Below are positions 1 through 9,048 of a stretch of DNA of 64,000 nt, in pieces. Made by a program: the position numbers and the translations under genes. The stretch's first letter is position 1; each line of letters opens with the position of its first letter. The stretch is taken from positions 32,962-96,961 of the IMG/VR virus record IMGVR_UViG_3300028840_001508; one strand, written 5' to 3'. This DNA is from a virus. The notes under the pieces were generated by a model. The model was not told the origin of the DNA and did not search any database. It worked only from the letters and a program-made list of their open reading frames with translations.

Positions 1-1524
1 CAGTGCGATGCTATACTGGAAACCATGCCTGACCAGGTGTTCATGGATGCAGACGTGACCGTAGTGAAAGCACACAGCAAGCGGATATGCAAAGACCTGT
101 TGGAACTGTACCAGAATGACCGTGAAGCCTGGCGCGAGGAGCTAGAGACACTGGCAGGCATACACGTCACTGATGCCGTCAAGCAGACTGGGGAAGCCGA
201 GATGAAGGAATTTGCAGCAGGCATATCGTTCAAGGTGACAAATCCGCGTGTAGAGAGGCAGATCCGTGAGCGGACAAACAAGATGAGCTTCACTGTATCA
301 GACGAAACCATGCGTAAGCTTCGGGCGACGTTGGCTGAGGGATCTGCTGCTGGTGAAGGCATACCCGATATACGCCGCAGGGTGCAGGACACCTTTGATG
401 ACATGAGCAAGTACCGTGCAGAGCGCATAGCCCGTACAGAGACGATTTGGGGGGCTAACGCAGGTGCAGAGGAGGCATGGATACAGAGCGGGGTCATAGA
501 GGGCAAGGAATGGCACGCTGCGGCTGATGCGTGTGCTTTCTGTGCTAATATGCACGGCACGACAATGGGCTTGGGACAGGCGTTTTTTGAGCATGGTGAC
601 AGGCTGAGTTTGGAAGATGGCGGGACGATGGTCTTTGATTATGAAGAGGTACAGCATCCGCCCCTTCATCCATTAGGTAGGTGTTCCCTACTGCCGATAG
701 TGAAGGAAGTGGCTGTGCAGAAGACGGCGGAGGAAGTCAGGCAGGAGGTTATAGCAACAGCGGAAGCTAATGAATCAGCGATAGCTGGTATTGAAAGAGA
801 ATTTGAAGCTATTCAGTTGAGGGCGGCAGAAGCATATAAGGCAGGAAATGAAAGTGCCTTTGATGACATAATGGATCACTTATTGGCACAGCAGGAAAAA
901 GCTGGACAAATGCGAAAGGAGTTAAAGGGGAAAATACATGAAATCTTACAGATTAATCGCGCCGGGGCTAAATCTGGAGTAGATTTCAATGTAAAGGTGA
1001 ATAGAATAGCTGCACTGAATAGGGGCGAAGACTGGAAAGAGGTTACTAAGTGGACAGAAAAAGAAGTGCGTGAGTTCAGTAGATATATTTCCGAGGGCGT
1101 TTGGCCCCAAGGTGGGACAGTGGAGCAGTATACTCTAAAGCCTGGAATCCGTGCTTGTTATGAGCAGCATGTAATATATGTGAGCCGTTCTTCTAAAAGC
1201 TCAACAGTAGCACATGAACTGGGACACTGGCTAGAAGAGAATAATCAGCAAGTTAGAGAGGCGGCACTTGAATTTCTCAAAGCCAGGACAAAGGGTGAGC
1301 GGGCCGTGAAGTTAGCGAATCTTAGCAATAGTTACCGTACCAGTGAACTCGCGAAAAAAGACAAGTTTCTTGACCCGTACATGGGGAAAATCTACGAGAA
1401 TGATAAGGCTACAGAGATTATCAGCTCAGGTATTCAATATATATACGAAAAGCCGCTAGATCTAGCTACAAAAGACCCCGAATACTTTAACTTCATGGTC
1501 GAGACTCTCTGGGGGCTAGAGTGA
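1..1524 (+). CDS. MuF-type minor head protein with C-terminal zincin-like domain (5' end possibly outside window)
   Basis: The residue numbers below count from the ATG at 25. The frame stays open to the left window edge and that ATG has no clear ribosome binding site, so the true start may lie upstream. Residues about 90-225 show the phage Mu F head-morphogenesis pattern: an R-x3-RTET stretch (134-140), DACAFC (168-173), and a terminal HPPLHPLGRC (211-220). This family sits inside the capsid and is needed for head assembly. Residues 230-310 look coiled-coil. The C-terminus carries HELGH (397-401), a HExxH zinc-protease motif, and a downstream ATEIIS (462-467) that could give the third, glutamate ligand. 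MuF proteins with variable C-terminal enzyme or toxin domains are known and are thought to be ejected with the DNA. The protease activity is inferred from the motif alone. Confidence 0.8.
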   Translation, partial: QCDAILETMPDQVFMDADVTVVKAHSKRICKDLLELYQNDREAWREELETLAGIHVTDAVKQTGEAEMKEFAAGISFKVTNPRVERQIRERTNKMSFTVSDETMRKLRATLAEGSAAGEGIPDIRRRVQDTFDDMSKYRAERIARTETIWGANAGAEEAWIQSGVIEGKEWHAAADACAFCANMHGTTMGLGQAFFEHGDRLSLEDGGTMVFDYEEVQHPPLHPLGRCSLLPIVKEVAVQKTAEEVRQEVIATAEANESAIAGIEREFEAIQLRAAEAYKAGNESAFDDIMDHLLAQQEKAGQMRKELKGKIHEILQINRAGAKSGVDFNVKVNRIAALNRGEDWKEVTKWTEKEVREFSRYISEGVWPQGGTVEQYTLKPGIRACYEQHVIYVSRSSKSSTVAHELGHWLEENNQQVREAALEFLKARTKGERAVKLANLSNSYRTSELAKKDKFLDPYMGKIYENDKATEIISSGIQYIYEKPLDLATKDPEYFNFMVETLWGLE

Positions 1525-1754
1525 TGGCAGTAACGATTTCGCTTGGTGAAGGGGAAGCAACTATACTGTTGAACCGATGGGTTGCTAGTGATAAAAGACT
1601 TCGCAGGCTTATTACACTTTTCTCTGATAGGCTTTTGGTTAATTACACCCCCTGGCCTGACTACACCCTTGCAGAAATGGCGTGCAAAGCACTGGGCGGC
1701 AAGATAATCAGCGCAACCGACCCGCCTGAGTATGTGGAGGGGAGGGTGTATTGA
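1524..1754 (+). CDS. small protein coupled to the MuF gene
   Basis: This 76-residue protein starts at an ATG overlapping the TGA of the MuF gene, so the two are translationally coupled. A GTG three bases upstream is an alternative start. I do not recognise the family. The mixed alpha/beta composition shows no membrane segment. Its position directly after a MuF gene with an enzymatic C-terminus would suit an accessory or protective partner of that domain, but nothing in the sequence shows this. Confidence 0.6.
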   Translation: MAVTISLGEGEATILLNRWVASDKRLRRLITLFSDRLLVNYTPWPDYTLAEMACKALGGKIISATDPPEYVEGRVY

Positions 1755-1755
1755 T

Positions 1756-2256
1756 ATGCAGAACACGATGACAGTTATAGGCGAGTTCGACGACAATCCT
1801 GATAGATATAGAAAGGATGGCTGTTTCTTTTGTTGTCATTTCATATCATACGCTGATTTATATGAGGATGCCCTGGAGCCAGGCGATGCCGGGCAATGTA
1901 CCAGAACTAAAGAGCATGTGAGTTATAGTGATAGCTGCGAACATCGTTTGCCCAAAGGCAGGGATTTTGAAAAGGAGAGAGATATGCCTGTAAAACAGAT
2001 CAAAGACGCAAAAGGACGCATTGCTATTGTGGATGCAGACTATAAGGTGCAAGAGAAGATAACTGAAGAACGATGTCTTGAAATAGGCGGGCATTGCTGG
2101 GAAACTAGACACGAACATTCATTGAAACTGAACTACCCCTATACAGCGAAAGATACTACATATAGGAAATGTAAGCATTGCGCGAAGTGCCAGAAAGGAA
2201 AGAGGCAGCCAGAGATAGTCTGGGAGGATGAAAAGGAGACGAATTATGACAGATAA
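1756..2256 (+). CDS. two-part Cys-rich protein with an internal start
   Basis: The start chosen is the ATG at 1756, behind GGAGGG; an upstream in-frame ATG at 1732 has no such site. The 166 residues form two blocks. The first has CFFCC and a spaced C/H set (QC near residue 47, SCEH near 61). The second ends with CKHCAKC, a probable zinc-binding knuckle. Between them AAAGGAGAGAG precedes an in-frame ATG at 1984, so the second block (90 residues) is probably also made separately. The family is unknown. Confidence 0.6.
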   Translation: MQNTMTVIGEFDDNPDRYRKDGCFFCCHFISYADLYEDALEPGDAGQCTRTKEHVSYSDSCEHRLPKGRDFEKERDMPVKQIKDAKGRIAIVDADYKVQEKITEERCLEIGGHCWETRHEHSLKLNYPYTAKDTTYRKCKHCAKCQKGKRQPEIVWEDEKETNYDR

Positions 2257-2557
2257 GGAGATAAAGTTATTCAGCCTAGATCCAGAGGACATTCAGTCAC
2301 CATGTCTTTGGAGTCTGCCAGGAATAACCAACAGGGATAACGCAGGGGGCGAGGACGGTGCAGTGTTACAGATACGTGCAGATGATATACAAGCATTTCT
2401 GGATGCCCTCGCTGCTGCATGGCGAAAGCAAGCAGAAGAGGCACTATACGTTCCTATATCTTCTGCCAGATGGGGCGGCCCAGCAGATAGGTATGTCAAG
2501 GCATACATAGCCCCATTAGAGACGGGCGTGAGGACTGCTGAAAAGGAGAGGACATGA
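2246..2557 (+). CDS. hypothetical protein
   Basis: This 103-residue protein starts at the ATG at 2246, eight bases after AAAAGGAG, and overlaps the previous gene by 11 bases. It has a central helical stretch (DDIQAFLDALAAAWRKQAEEA) and no recognisable motif. It is the first of a tightly overlapping run of small genes up to about 4.1 kb. The function is unknown. Confidence 0.65.
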   Translation: MTDKEIKLFSLDPEDIQSPCLWSLPGITNRDNAGGEDGAVLQIRADDIQAFLDALAAAWRKQAEEALYVPISSARWGGPADRYVKAYIAPLETGVRTAEKERT

Positions 2558-3042
2558 CAGCTAAAGATTTGAAAGACATGGAACTGCCACGCGTATTTAC
2601 TCCCACTACGCTAAGTGAGATTCATAACGCATTATTGAAGATGGTTAGTCGTTGCAAATCGTGTGCTAACGATATACGCTTCGAGGATGTCTTGACAGCC
2701 CTGCGAGAGGCGTATTTGAAAGCTGAGAAGGTAAAGCCGAGGGTCACATGGAAACAGATAGAGGTATTGCGTAACCTTGTCTGGCACGAAAAAGAAAAAG
2801 CCAGTGATGAAGGAAGATGGCTAGTAGATGCACGTAAAGCGTGTGAGCTTATAGAAGAATGGTATAGTAATGGATGCGACTGTTGTCATGACTATGTAGT
2901 AACTATAAAGAGCGATGACCTTGATATAGCATATATCCGTGAATGTAAGCTGTGCAATCGAATACAATATGCCAAAGCTAAGGGGAAAACGGCATGGTTT
3001 GATAGTCTTGCAGAATTACATAGCGCAAAGGAGACGGCATGA
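2554..3042 (+). CDS. Cys-rich hypothetical protein
   Basis: This 162-residue protein overlaps its upstream neighbour by ATGA. It contains CKSC (residues 34-37), CDCCHDY (near 108-114) and CKLC (near 131-134), which could form two zinc-binding sites. The middle is helical and rich in charged residues. No family was recognised. The ATGA overlaps on both sides indicate one polycistronic message. Confidence 0.65.
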   Translation: MTAKDLKDMELPRVFTPTTLSEIHNALLKMVSRCKSCANDIRFEDVLTALREAYLKAEKVKPRVTWKQIEVLRNLVWHEKEKASDEGRWLVDARKACELIEEWYSNGCDCCHDYVVTIKSDDLDIAYIRECKLCNRIQYAKAKGKTAWFDSLAELHSAKETA

Positions 3043-3305
3043 GCATATTAGATGATATAATGAGACATGAACACACGTTTCACCTGGGTGAATTGACCGG
3101 ACGCCTAGCTACTGCGAAGTTCTGGGATGGAAAGGAAGTTACGGGCATTATAGACAAGATAGTCCATATCAGCAATGAATCAGGCGAATACAATCTTATG
3201 ATACTGTCAACAGGTGACTCTGTGGGTATGGTGGCGGGAAAATACATATTCGACCCTGCGGAAGCGGTGGTTCTGTGGATAGCAGATGAAAAGGAGATGC
3301 CATGA
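3039..3305 (+). CDS. hypothetical protein, small beta-rich
   Basis: This 88-residue protein overlaps both neighbours by four bases. The pattern of short hydrophobic strands separated by turns (KEVTGIIDKIV, YNLMILSTGDSVGMV) suggests a small beta-barrel, but no family is recognised. It is part of the coupled run between the MuF and protease genes. Confidence 0.6.
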   Translation: MSILDDIMRHEHTFHLGELTGRLATAKFWDGKEVTGIIDKIVHISNESGEYNLMILSTGDSVGMVAGKYIFDPAEAVVLWIADEKEMP

Positions 3306-3670
3306 GCAGACTGGACGACTGCAAGGAGCACCAAAACTGGCTGGCGAAGGAAAAGGCACGCCTCACAGCTGACTTTGACCGCCTGTGGAACGAGCGACTT
3401 GATGGTGAATACCGTGGACGCATCAAACCAACAGGCACATCCTTCGGTGACTTGCGATCTCGTTGTTCACTATCTGTGGATACGAGCCAGCCAGGTGAGG
3501 TTGTGCGCCATACCATTACTGTAGTGGTGGACCTGGATGACATGGGCGAGGTACTGTCCGCTGAATATGCCACTAAGGACGAGGTGGATGCACTGAGGGG
3601 GAAGCAATTCCCGTACACCTTGAGTGTGAAGGATGGTAAGATAATAGCTACGAGGGTCAAGGATGGGTAA
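3302..3670 (+). CDS. hypothetical protein
   Basis: This 122-residue protein has a helical N-terminal third and a beta-rich remainder (HTITVVVDLDDMGEVL, YTLSVKDGKIIAT). It overlaps the upstream gene by ATGA. I do not recognise it. Its reading frame is supported by the coupled gene arrangement and by codon use like its neighbours. Confidence 0.6.
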   Translation: MSRLDDCKEHQNWLAKEKARLTADFDRLWNERLDGEYRGRIKPTGTSFGDLRSRCSLSVDTSQPGEVVRHTITVVVDLDDMGEVLSAEYATKDEVDALRGKQFPYTLSVKDGKIIATRVKDG

Positions 3671-3821
3671 ATACGAAAACATCTACAAGCAGCGCAGAAA
3701 GCCATGGGCGGAGATAGATGCTACGCTTCGGTTGCTGGCTATGGCATTGCAGGTAGCGCATCAACGGGGTCATACTGTAGCTGTGACGCGGGTAGATAGC
3801 TTTTGGCAGAGCTTGAATTGA
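3663..3821 (+). CDS. small basic hypothetical protein (52 aa)
   Basis: The ATG at 3663 opens a 52-codon frame overlapping the previous gene by eight bases and ending 13 bases before the next. The product begins MGKYENIYKQRRKPW and is basic with one helical segment. No family was recognised. Upstream AAGGATGG offers a weak ribosome site, and the start overlaps the previous stop, so coupling is likely. Confidence 0.5.
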   Translation: MGKYENIYKQRRKPWAEIDATLRLLAMALQVAHQRGHTVAVTRVDSFWQSLN

Positions 3822-3834
3822 AAGGGGAAGAGAG

Positions 3835-4104
3835 ATGACCATAACCATGACAGATGAAGAGCGAGAGGTATTAGACATATTGGTACATATAGGGCTAATG
3901 TCGCTATTTCACTTGCTAATGGAAGCACAAAAATACTATGCGGGTAACTGGCAGATTGTCGGTGACCCGAATAATCTAAGCCCGAACCAGATATTTGAGC
4001 AGATTATGGGCGATAGGGATTTTTCTATACAGAATGAGAAGTTGATAGAATATGGAAAGAAGCTGAAAGCATACACTGAAAGGGATAACACAGAAGTCGG
4101 GTGA
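3835..4104 (+). CDS. small acidic helical hypothetical protein
   Basis: This 89-residue protein has a good ribosome site (AAAGGGGAAG) and ends six bases before the large protease gene. It is predicted to be mostly helical, with a hydrophobic stretch (ILVHIGLMSLFHLLM, residues 16-30) that is too interrupted to be a confident membrane span. The function is unknown. Confidence 0.6.
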   Translation: MTITMTDEEREVLDILVHIGLMSLFHLLMEAQKYYAGNWQIVGDPNNLSPNQIFEQIMGDRDFSIQNEKLIEYGKKLKAYTERDNTEVG

Positions 4105-4110
4105 AGGTGA

Positions 4111-7062
4111 ATGAATGAAGTAAAACTTGACTCTTTTCTCAACGACCTGGCTGACTGTAATTCAGTCATATTACCAGTCGCAGAAAAGGTCATGGAACGA
4201 GCTAACAAGGAATATGGCGTCAAAAAAGAGGATGTGGGCTTTGAGTTAAAAGACTATACGCAGATTGATGCAGATGTGAAGCCCAAACGCGAGGCAGTTG
4301 TCACCATCAATACCATAGCAAAGGATAGGGATGGTGAGGCTGTACTGCCTGAAGGCGCTATATTAGATGACTATGAACTGCTGAAGGTCGTGCTATTCGG
4401 TCACAATTACGCTGGTTTGGGTGTAGGCAAGAACCTCTGGCTAAAGATAGACCCCCATCTCTTCAGTATCATAGCACGAACCAGGTATACTACAGCAAAG
4501 GCGAATCCGCTTGGCGAGCAGATATACAATTATCGCCTTGAGGAAATGCCCATAGGCGAGTCTATAGGCTTTGTACCCATAGAGTGGGTAGAGCCGCATG
4601 ACAAGACGTGGGGAAAACATTTTGACCAGTGGCTAGACAGGTACAAGCAATTCATGAAGCTTCACCAACGGGACGTGCCTGACGACGTGGAATTGGACAG
4701 GATATTCACCCTATGGATAATGCTGGAATACAGCGATGTGGTCATCCCCTCAAACCCGTTTGCCATCCAGAATGCGGTTGAAAAGGGTCTTATCTCTGAG
4801 AAAGACATGAACAGGTACATTGTCAAGACGCAGCCAGGAGTAATCACCAAGCCCGAAACCACCGAGAACTATCACCGTGTACCCGTTCCCGGTCGTGAAT
4901 GCAGGATAACGGCAACCATTACCATCAGCGCATCGCAGGGCATCAAGGCGCTGTACTGTGGCAAGGAAAAGAAGGTAGCGACGTATCTCTTTGACGTAAA
5001 TAAATGGACGATGGCAGAGGCTAAGAAATGGGTGGCAGAGCATGATAGCGGGAAACAAGCGACGTTATTTGCATCCAAAGATATAGATAGCCCCGAACGC
5101 TGGAATAAAGCCCTTCCTGTAGCCTTTGATGCCAAAGAGCCAGAGGAAATTCCGACCTCATTTGTAAACGGTATAATCAAATCCTATCTAGGATGCGATA
5201 TTAAAGACGTATTTCTTAATATATTTGCGATACCCAGTCCGCTCATAGGGTCATATTTATCAGCTTTCAAAACTATTCTTGCGGATTATAGGCAGACAGA
5301 CATCAGGAATTTTCAGGAAAACGGAACTGAAGCTCCACCCAGATATGGTGTAATACAGCTTAATTCGGAGATTAGCGACGACTTTCTAATAGAGGGCATG
5401 GTATTCTATGAAGGACTCTCGGAGAAATTTATCCTTGAATACTATCCTACTTGGAGCAGTTTGAATGTAAATATTATCACCACCCATGATCAGAAGAACT
5501 GGAATAAGGGCTTACTGGATACTATTCACGCATGGGTCAAGGAAAACAACTATCTCAAGAATGAGAAATTTGCCCTGAGCGGTGAGTTTCTAAATACAAC
5601 AGATGAGGCGTGGGATTCGTTAATAACCAAGGATAAAGAAAAGGTCAAGGTACAGCAAGTACAGTCAACTTTGGATAAGAAGAAAGCCGCAATGCCCAGT
5701 CGTGGGATGATATTCATGGGGCCGCCTGGTACTGGCAAGACAAAGACCGGGCGCATCCTTATGAATGATAGTAATACCACCTTCATCTGGGTATCCAGTA
5801 AGGATTTTGACAGGCACAGGCCGGAATATGTGCTTTCGCTTTCATTTGACATGGCGCGGGATCTTGCGCCTTCTATCCTGTTTATAGAGGATATAGATTC
5901 ATGGCTAGGCGGATATTGTACTGACTTACTCAAAACAGAGCTTGATGGGATACGGCAGAATAAAGGCCTACTGACAATTCTAACATCTAACTATCCTGAG
6001 AAGATGCCTGATGCCCTGTTGGATAGACCTGGCAGGTTTCACCATATCATAGATTTTGCATTACCGGATAGCGGCCAAAGGTCGCAATTACTAAAGCAGC
6101 TTTGCCCTGAACTAGATAATATAATGGTCAATGAAGTGGCTAAGAAAACAGACGGCTTATCCCATGCACATATCAAAGAGATTGTGGACTATGCTGCTAT
6201 CATAGCAGACGTACAAGGCATTACGCTAACAGAAGCTATAAGAATAAGCTTGAAGAATATATTTGAGCAGAGAGAACTGATTGAGTCTATAAGAGCAAGG
6301 GAAAAGGCTTTTAATTTAGATATTATAGCGAAAGCAGTCATCCCCTACCGCGACCTGGGCAAAGCCGATGAAAACGTATCATGGGACGGCCCTGCTGAGG
6401 TTGCCGCTGCTGAGGTGTCTGACCTGAAACTGATGTGCGCATGGGTGGATTCCGCTAATGCTGATGTAAAGAGCGCATATAAACTCCCGCACCACAAGGC
6501 ATCTGGACATGCTGCCGTATGGCGTGGCGTTGCCGCTGCTATGGCTGCGCTATTGGGAGCGCGGGGCGGAACGAAGATACCGCCTGGCGATAGGAAGAGT
6601 GTGTTTTCACATCTGAGTAGACACTACTCAGATTTTGGGAAAGAGTCGCCAGAGTTCAAGCAATATTCCGAGGCAGCAGTAAAGTGCATTAGCTGGTATA
6701 ATGGCAGTTATGATGACGTAGACGGCTTTTATGAAATTGAAGATGATAATGAGCTAGACTCCTGGCACGACACACTAAAGGCTTTAGAAAATATGAAAAA
6801 AGAAACCGACATAGCCGCTCTTCAGGCGCAGATAGCGGAGATGCAGGGGCAGATGAACGAGATACTTGCGAGGCTCACCCCTGCTGAAACGCCTGATGAA
6901 GAGGAAGAAGAGGAAGAGCCAGAGGAAGAGGAAATAGACCTGACCGAAATACTGGCAGAGGTATTCGGTGAAGATGCTGATGAAGAACTGGATGGCGAGC
7001 CGCATATACTGACCGCAGAAGAGCGGATAGCGAAGATGCAGGGCAAAGTCATCCAGAAGTAG
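4111..7062 (+). CDS. capsid maturation polyprotein: prohead protease + AAA+ ATPase + scaffold-like tail
   Basis: This 983-residue protein joins several modules. Residues 60-165 resemble the HK97-type prohead protease, with FGHNY (His98) and GESIGF (Ser151) as likely catalytic residues and the strand order typical of that fold. Residues 298-314 carry a WTMAEAKKWV segment. Residues 530-700 form a AAA+ ATPase, with Walker A GPPGTGKT (537-544), Walker B ILFIEDID (589-596) and a second region of homology DRPGRF (638-643). Residues 745-865 include YKLPHH (790-795), a segment I associate with phage prohead-protease proteins. The end is coiled-coil (895-925) and strongly acidic (928-960), as in scaffolding proteins. 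It lies two genes before the major capsid gene, the usual place for the protease. The role is inferred as cleaving and assembling the procapsid. The AAA+ insertion is very unusual. Confidence 0.85.
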   Translation: MNEVKLDSFLNDLADCNSVILPVAEKVMERANKEYGVKKEDVGFELKDYTQIDADVKPKREAVVTINTIAKDRDGEAVLPEGAILDDYELLKVVLFGHNYAGLGVGKNLWLKIDPHLFSIIARTRYTTAKANPLGEQIYNYRLEEMPIGESIGFVPIEWVEPHDKTWGKHFDQWLDRYKQFMKLHQRDVPDDVELDRIFTLWIMLEYSDVVIPSNPFAIQNAVEKGLISEKDMNRYIVKTQPGVITKPETTENYHRVPVPGRECRITATITISASQGIKALYCGKEKKVATYLFDVNKWTMAEAKKWVAEHDSGKQATLFASKDIDSPERWNKALPVAFDAKEPEEIPTSFVNGIIKSYLGCDIKDVFLNIFAIPSPLIGSYLSAFKTILADYRQTDIRNFQENGTEAPPRYGVIQLNSEISDDFLIEGMVFYEGLSEKFILEYYPTWSSLNVNIITTHDQKNWNKGLLDTIHAWVKENNYLKNEKFALSGEFLNTTDEAWDSLITKDKEKVKVQQVQSTLDKKKAAMPSRGMIFMGPPGTGKTKTGRILMNDSNTTFIWVSSKDFDRHRPEYVLSLSFDMARDLAPSILFIEDIDSWLGGYCTDLLKTELDGIRQNKGLLTILTSNYPEKMPDALLDRPGRFHHIIDFALPDSGQRSQLLKQLCPELDNIMVNEVAKKTDGLSHAHIKEIVDYAAIIADVQGITLTEAIRISLKNIFEQRELIESIRAREKAFNLDIIAKAVIPYRDLGKADENVSWDGPAEVAAAEVSDLKLMCAWVDSANADVKSAYKLPHHKASGHAAVWRGVAAAMAALLGARGGTKIPPGDRKSVFSHLSRHYSDFGKESPEFKQYSEAAVKCISWYNGSYDDVDGFYEIEDDNELDSWHDTLKALENMKKETDIAALQAQIAEMQGQMNEILARLTPAETPDEEEEEEEPEEEEIDLTEILAEVFGEDADEELDGEPHILTAEERIAKMQGKVIQK

Positions 7063-7083
7063 TAGCTTTATGAAAGGGGAAGT

Positions 7084-7419
7084 ATGATGAAACAGGATAA
7101 CATCAAGGAAAGATTCCGTCAACTAGATAACGACAGGAATAAGCTATATGATACCATAGCGAATAAGACGGAATCCGATAGAAAGCAGATAGAGGAAATA
7201 GAAAAAGCAATGGACGAGAAAACTGCCGAAGACCGAACTGCGATCAAGGAATTAAATGAGCAAATCATAGCTTTACGTTTGGAATGCAGTCATGTTTGGC
7301 AGGATCAGGATCCGGCAACAATAGATCTACTAGGTTTTCCATATCCTGTTTGTACTAAATGTGGTTTAGGTGAACTGACTTACCTGCTACATAGCCGTGG
7401 ATGGACAGAAAGCATTTGA
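7084..7419 (+). CDS. coiled-coil protein with Cys/His knuckle
   Basis: This is a 111-residue protein (110 if it starts at the second ATG, 7087) behind AAAGGGGAAG. Residues 3-65 are highly charged with a heptad-like pattern, indicating a coiled coil. ECSHVW and PVCTKCG near the C-terminus could bind zinc together. It lies between the protease and capsid genes and is followed by a strong terminator. The function is unknown; a scaffold or chaperone role would fit the position but is not shown. Confidence 0.65.
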   Translation: MMKQDNIKERFRQLDNDRNKLYDTIANKTESDRKQIEEIEKAMDEKTAEDRTAIKELNEQIIALRLECSHVWQDQDPATIDLLGFPYPVCTKCGLGELTYLLHSRGWTESI

Positions 7420-7696
7420 GCATGGATTAACTGGATCTCGTTCAACCGGTTTTGGGGCAGGGCTTTCCGTAAAAAATGTCCTGCACAATAGAATATCCAC
7501 AAAAACGGGTCAGATGGCGAAGTTTGCGCTGACCCGTTTTTCTTTGCCATTTGACCCGTATCAAAGCAGAAATATCAGGCGCAAGCTGGAGATAGATTTG
7601 AGAGCTATCAGGCAACGGCGCTGGAGATATTAGCAAACCGACGTAAGACACGGAAATGAAAGAGAGACAACTGATTCGCAGAGGTGAAAATGATAA
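7420..7696 (+). other. intergenic region before the major capsid gene
   Basis: The 277 bases hold a small hairpin (GCAGG...CCTGC), the terminator at 7501-7541, and a possible weak promoter after it (TTGACC at 7550, 16 bases, TATCAG). GAGGTG near 7682 is the ribosome site for the capsid gene. A 78-codon frame across the region shows no ribosome site or coding character, so I leave it out. Confidence 0.5.
7501..7541 (+). terminator. rho-independent terminator before the capsid gene
   Basis: AAAAACGGGTCAG pairs perfectly with CTGACCCGTTTTT around a 15-base loop. The A-run and T-run make it potentially bidirectional. It would separate the morphogenesis message from the capsid message. The left arm recurs in the terminator at 27634. 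Confidence 0.85.
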
Positions 7697-9010
7697 ATGG
7701 CTTTAACTAAAGAAGAAATAGCGGCGCTGACTGCTGAGATACAGAAGAACCTGGATGCGCCGGCCAAGCCTCCCAAGGTAGACATAAAGCAGGAGCTTAC
7801 GAAGCAGCTTGCTGAAGTCAAGACTCAATGGGATAAAGAAAAGGATGAAGCAATCAAGGCTGCACTGGCAAAGCAGGCAGAGGAACACGAGAAAGCCCTT
7901 GATGAACTCAAACCGCAGCCGAAGGAGAAGAAGCTGCCCACCAAGGAAAATGACCCGACAGGCGGCTTTCCTACCATTTCTGAGTTTGGCGAAGCTGTAG
8001 CGAAGGCTGGCATGGGCAGAGGGCTTGATCCTCGTCTGAAGATGATCATGGAAAAAGCCGCAGGTGCAGGGATGGAAGAGGGCGTTGATTCTGAGGGCGG
8101 ATTCCTCGTTCCAGAGGAACACGCCACCAGGCTGCTTGAGAACGGCATCGGATCGTCTGATCTCCTGTCCCGCGTCACGGAGATACCCATGCAGAGCAAT
8201 AGTATCGCCATTCCCTGTGTCGTTGACACTACCAGGGCGAGCGGGCTGTTGTTCGGCGGCGTGATCGTCTACCGCAAAGCCGAAGAGGGTACTGGCACAT
8301 CATCCAAGCCGAAGATGGGTGAAGTAAGGCTGACGCTGCACAAGCTGTTTGGCCTGGCGTACTCATCTGACGAGCTGATAGAGGACAGTCCTGTAAGCAT
8401 CGGTGCTATGCTTGAGCGGATGTTTACCGATGCCTTTGCCGCGAAGCTGGAGTATGAAATTATCAACGGCACGGGCACAGGCGAGCTGGAAGGCCTATTC
8501 CAGGCTAACTGCAAGATACAGCAGGACAAAGAGGAAGGGCAGACAGCCGACACTATCGAGTATGACAACATTGTGAAGATGTACTCCCGTATGCCTGGCA
8601 GGAACAGGCGACGTGCGGTGTGGCTGATCAATGACGACTGTATTCCGCAACTGTTCACGCTCAACTTGGCTGTAGGTACTGGCGGCGTTCCAGTATTTAT
8701 GCCTGCCAATGGTGCATCTGCAACACCTTACGACACGCTGTTTGGCAGACCCATTATCAGTAACGAGAACTGCGCCACCATTGGTGATGCAGGCGACATC
8801 TGGTTCTGGGACCCCACCGAATACCTGCACGGCGTAAAGGCAGGAGCGGGCATCAAGTCCATGACTTCACTACATTTCAAGTTCGACACGGACGAGACGG
8901 CTTTCAGGTGGACGTTCAGGGATGATGGAATGTGCTGGTGGCCCGGTGCTTTGACGCCGCGTGTATCAAGCACCACGCTGAGTCCTGTAATCGACCTTCA
9001 AGCGAGATAG
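7697..9010 (+). CDS. major capsid protein, HK97 fold
   Basis: This 437-residue protein has the layout of the HK97-type major capsid family. A charged coiled-coil N-terminal delta region (about 1-80) acts as built-in scaffold and is probably removed by the protease. It is followed by a Pro/Gly linker and a body starting near GGFLVPEE (about residue 135). The body has the usual order: FGLAYSSDELIEDS helix, AAKLEYEIINGTG, the P-domain region with RRRAVWLIND, and a C-terminal FRWTFRDDGMCWWP strand. GAGGTG lies about ten bases upstream. It would form the icosahedral shell. The assignment rests on family pattern and gene order. Confidence 0.93.
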   Translation: MALTKEEIAALTAEIQKNLDAPAKPPKVDIKQELTKQLAEVKTQWDKEKDEAIKAALAKQAEEHEKALDELKPQPKEKKLPTKENDPTGGFPTISEFGEAVAKAGMGRGLDPRLKMIMEKAAGAGMEEGVDSEGGFLVPEEHATRLLENGIGSSDLLSRVTEIPMQSNSIAIPCVVDTTRASGLLFGGVIVYRKAEEGTGTSSKPKMGEVRLTLHKLFGLAYSSDELIEDSPVSIGAMLERMFTDAFAAKLEYEIINGTGTGELEGLFQANCKIQQDKEEGQTADTIEYDNIVKMYSRMPGRNRRRAVWLINDDCIPQLFTLNLAVGTGGVPVFMPANGASATPYDTLFGRPIISNENCATIGDAGDIWFWDPTEYLHGVKAGAGIKSMTSLHFKFDTDETAFRWTFRDDGMCWWPGALTPRVSSTTLSPVIDLQAR

Positions 9011-9048
9011 CAGCGAAAGCTGATCAGATAAAGAGGTGAATTCGATAA

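Noticed and set aside
7397-7633. A 78-codon frame across the pre-capsid terminator
   Set aside because: It has no ribosome site, overlaps a real gene and runs through a strong terminator.
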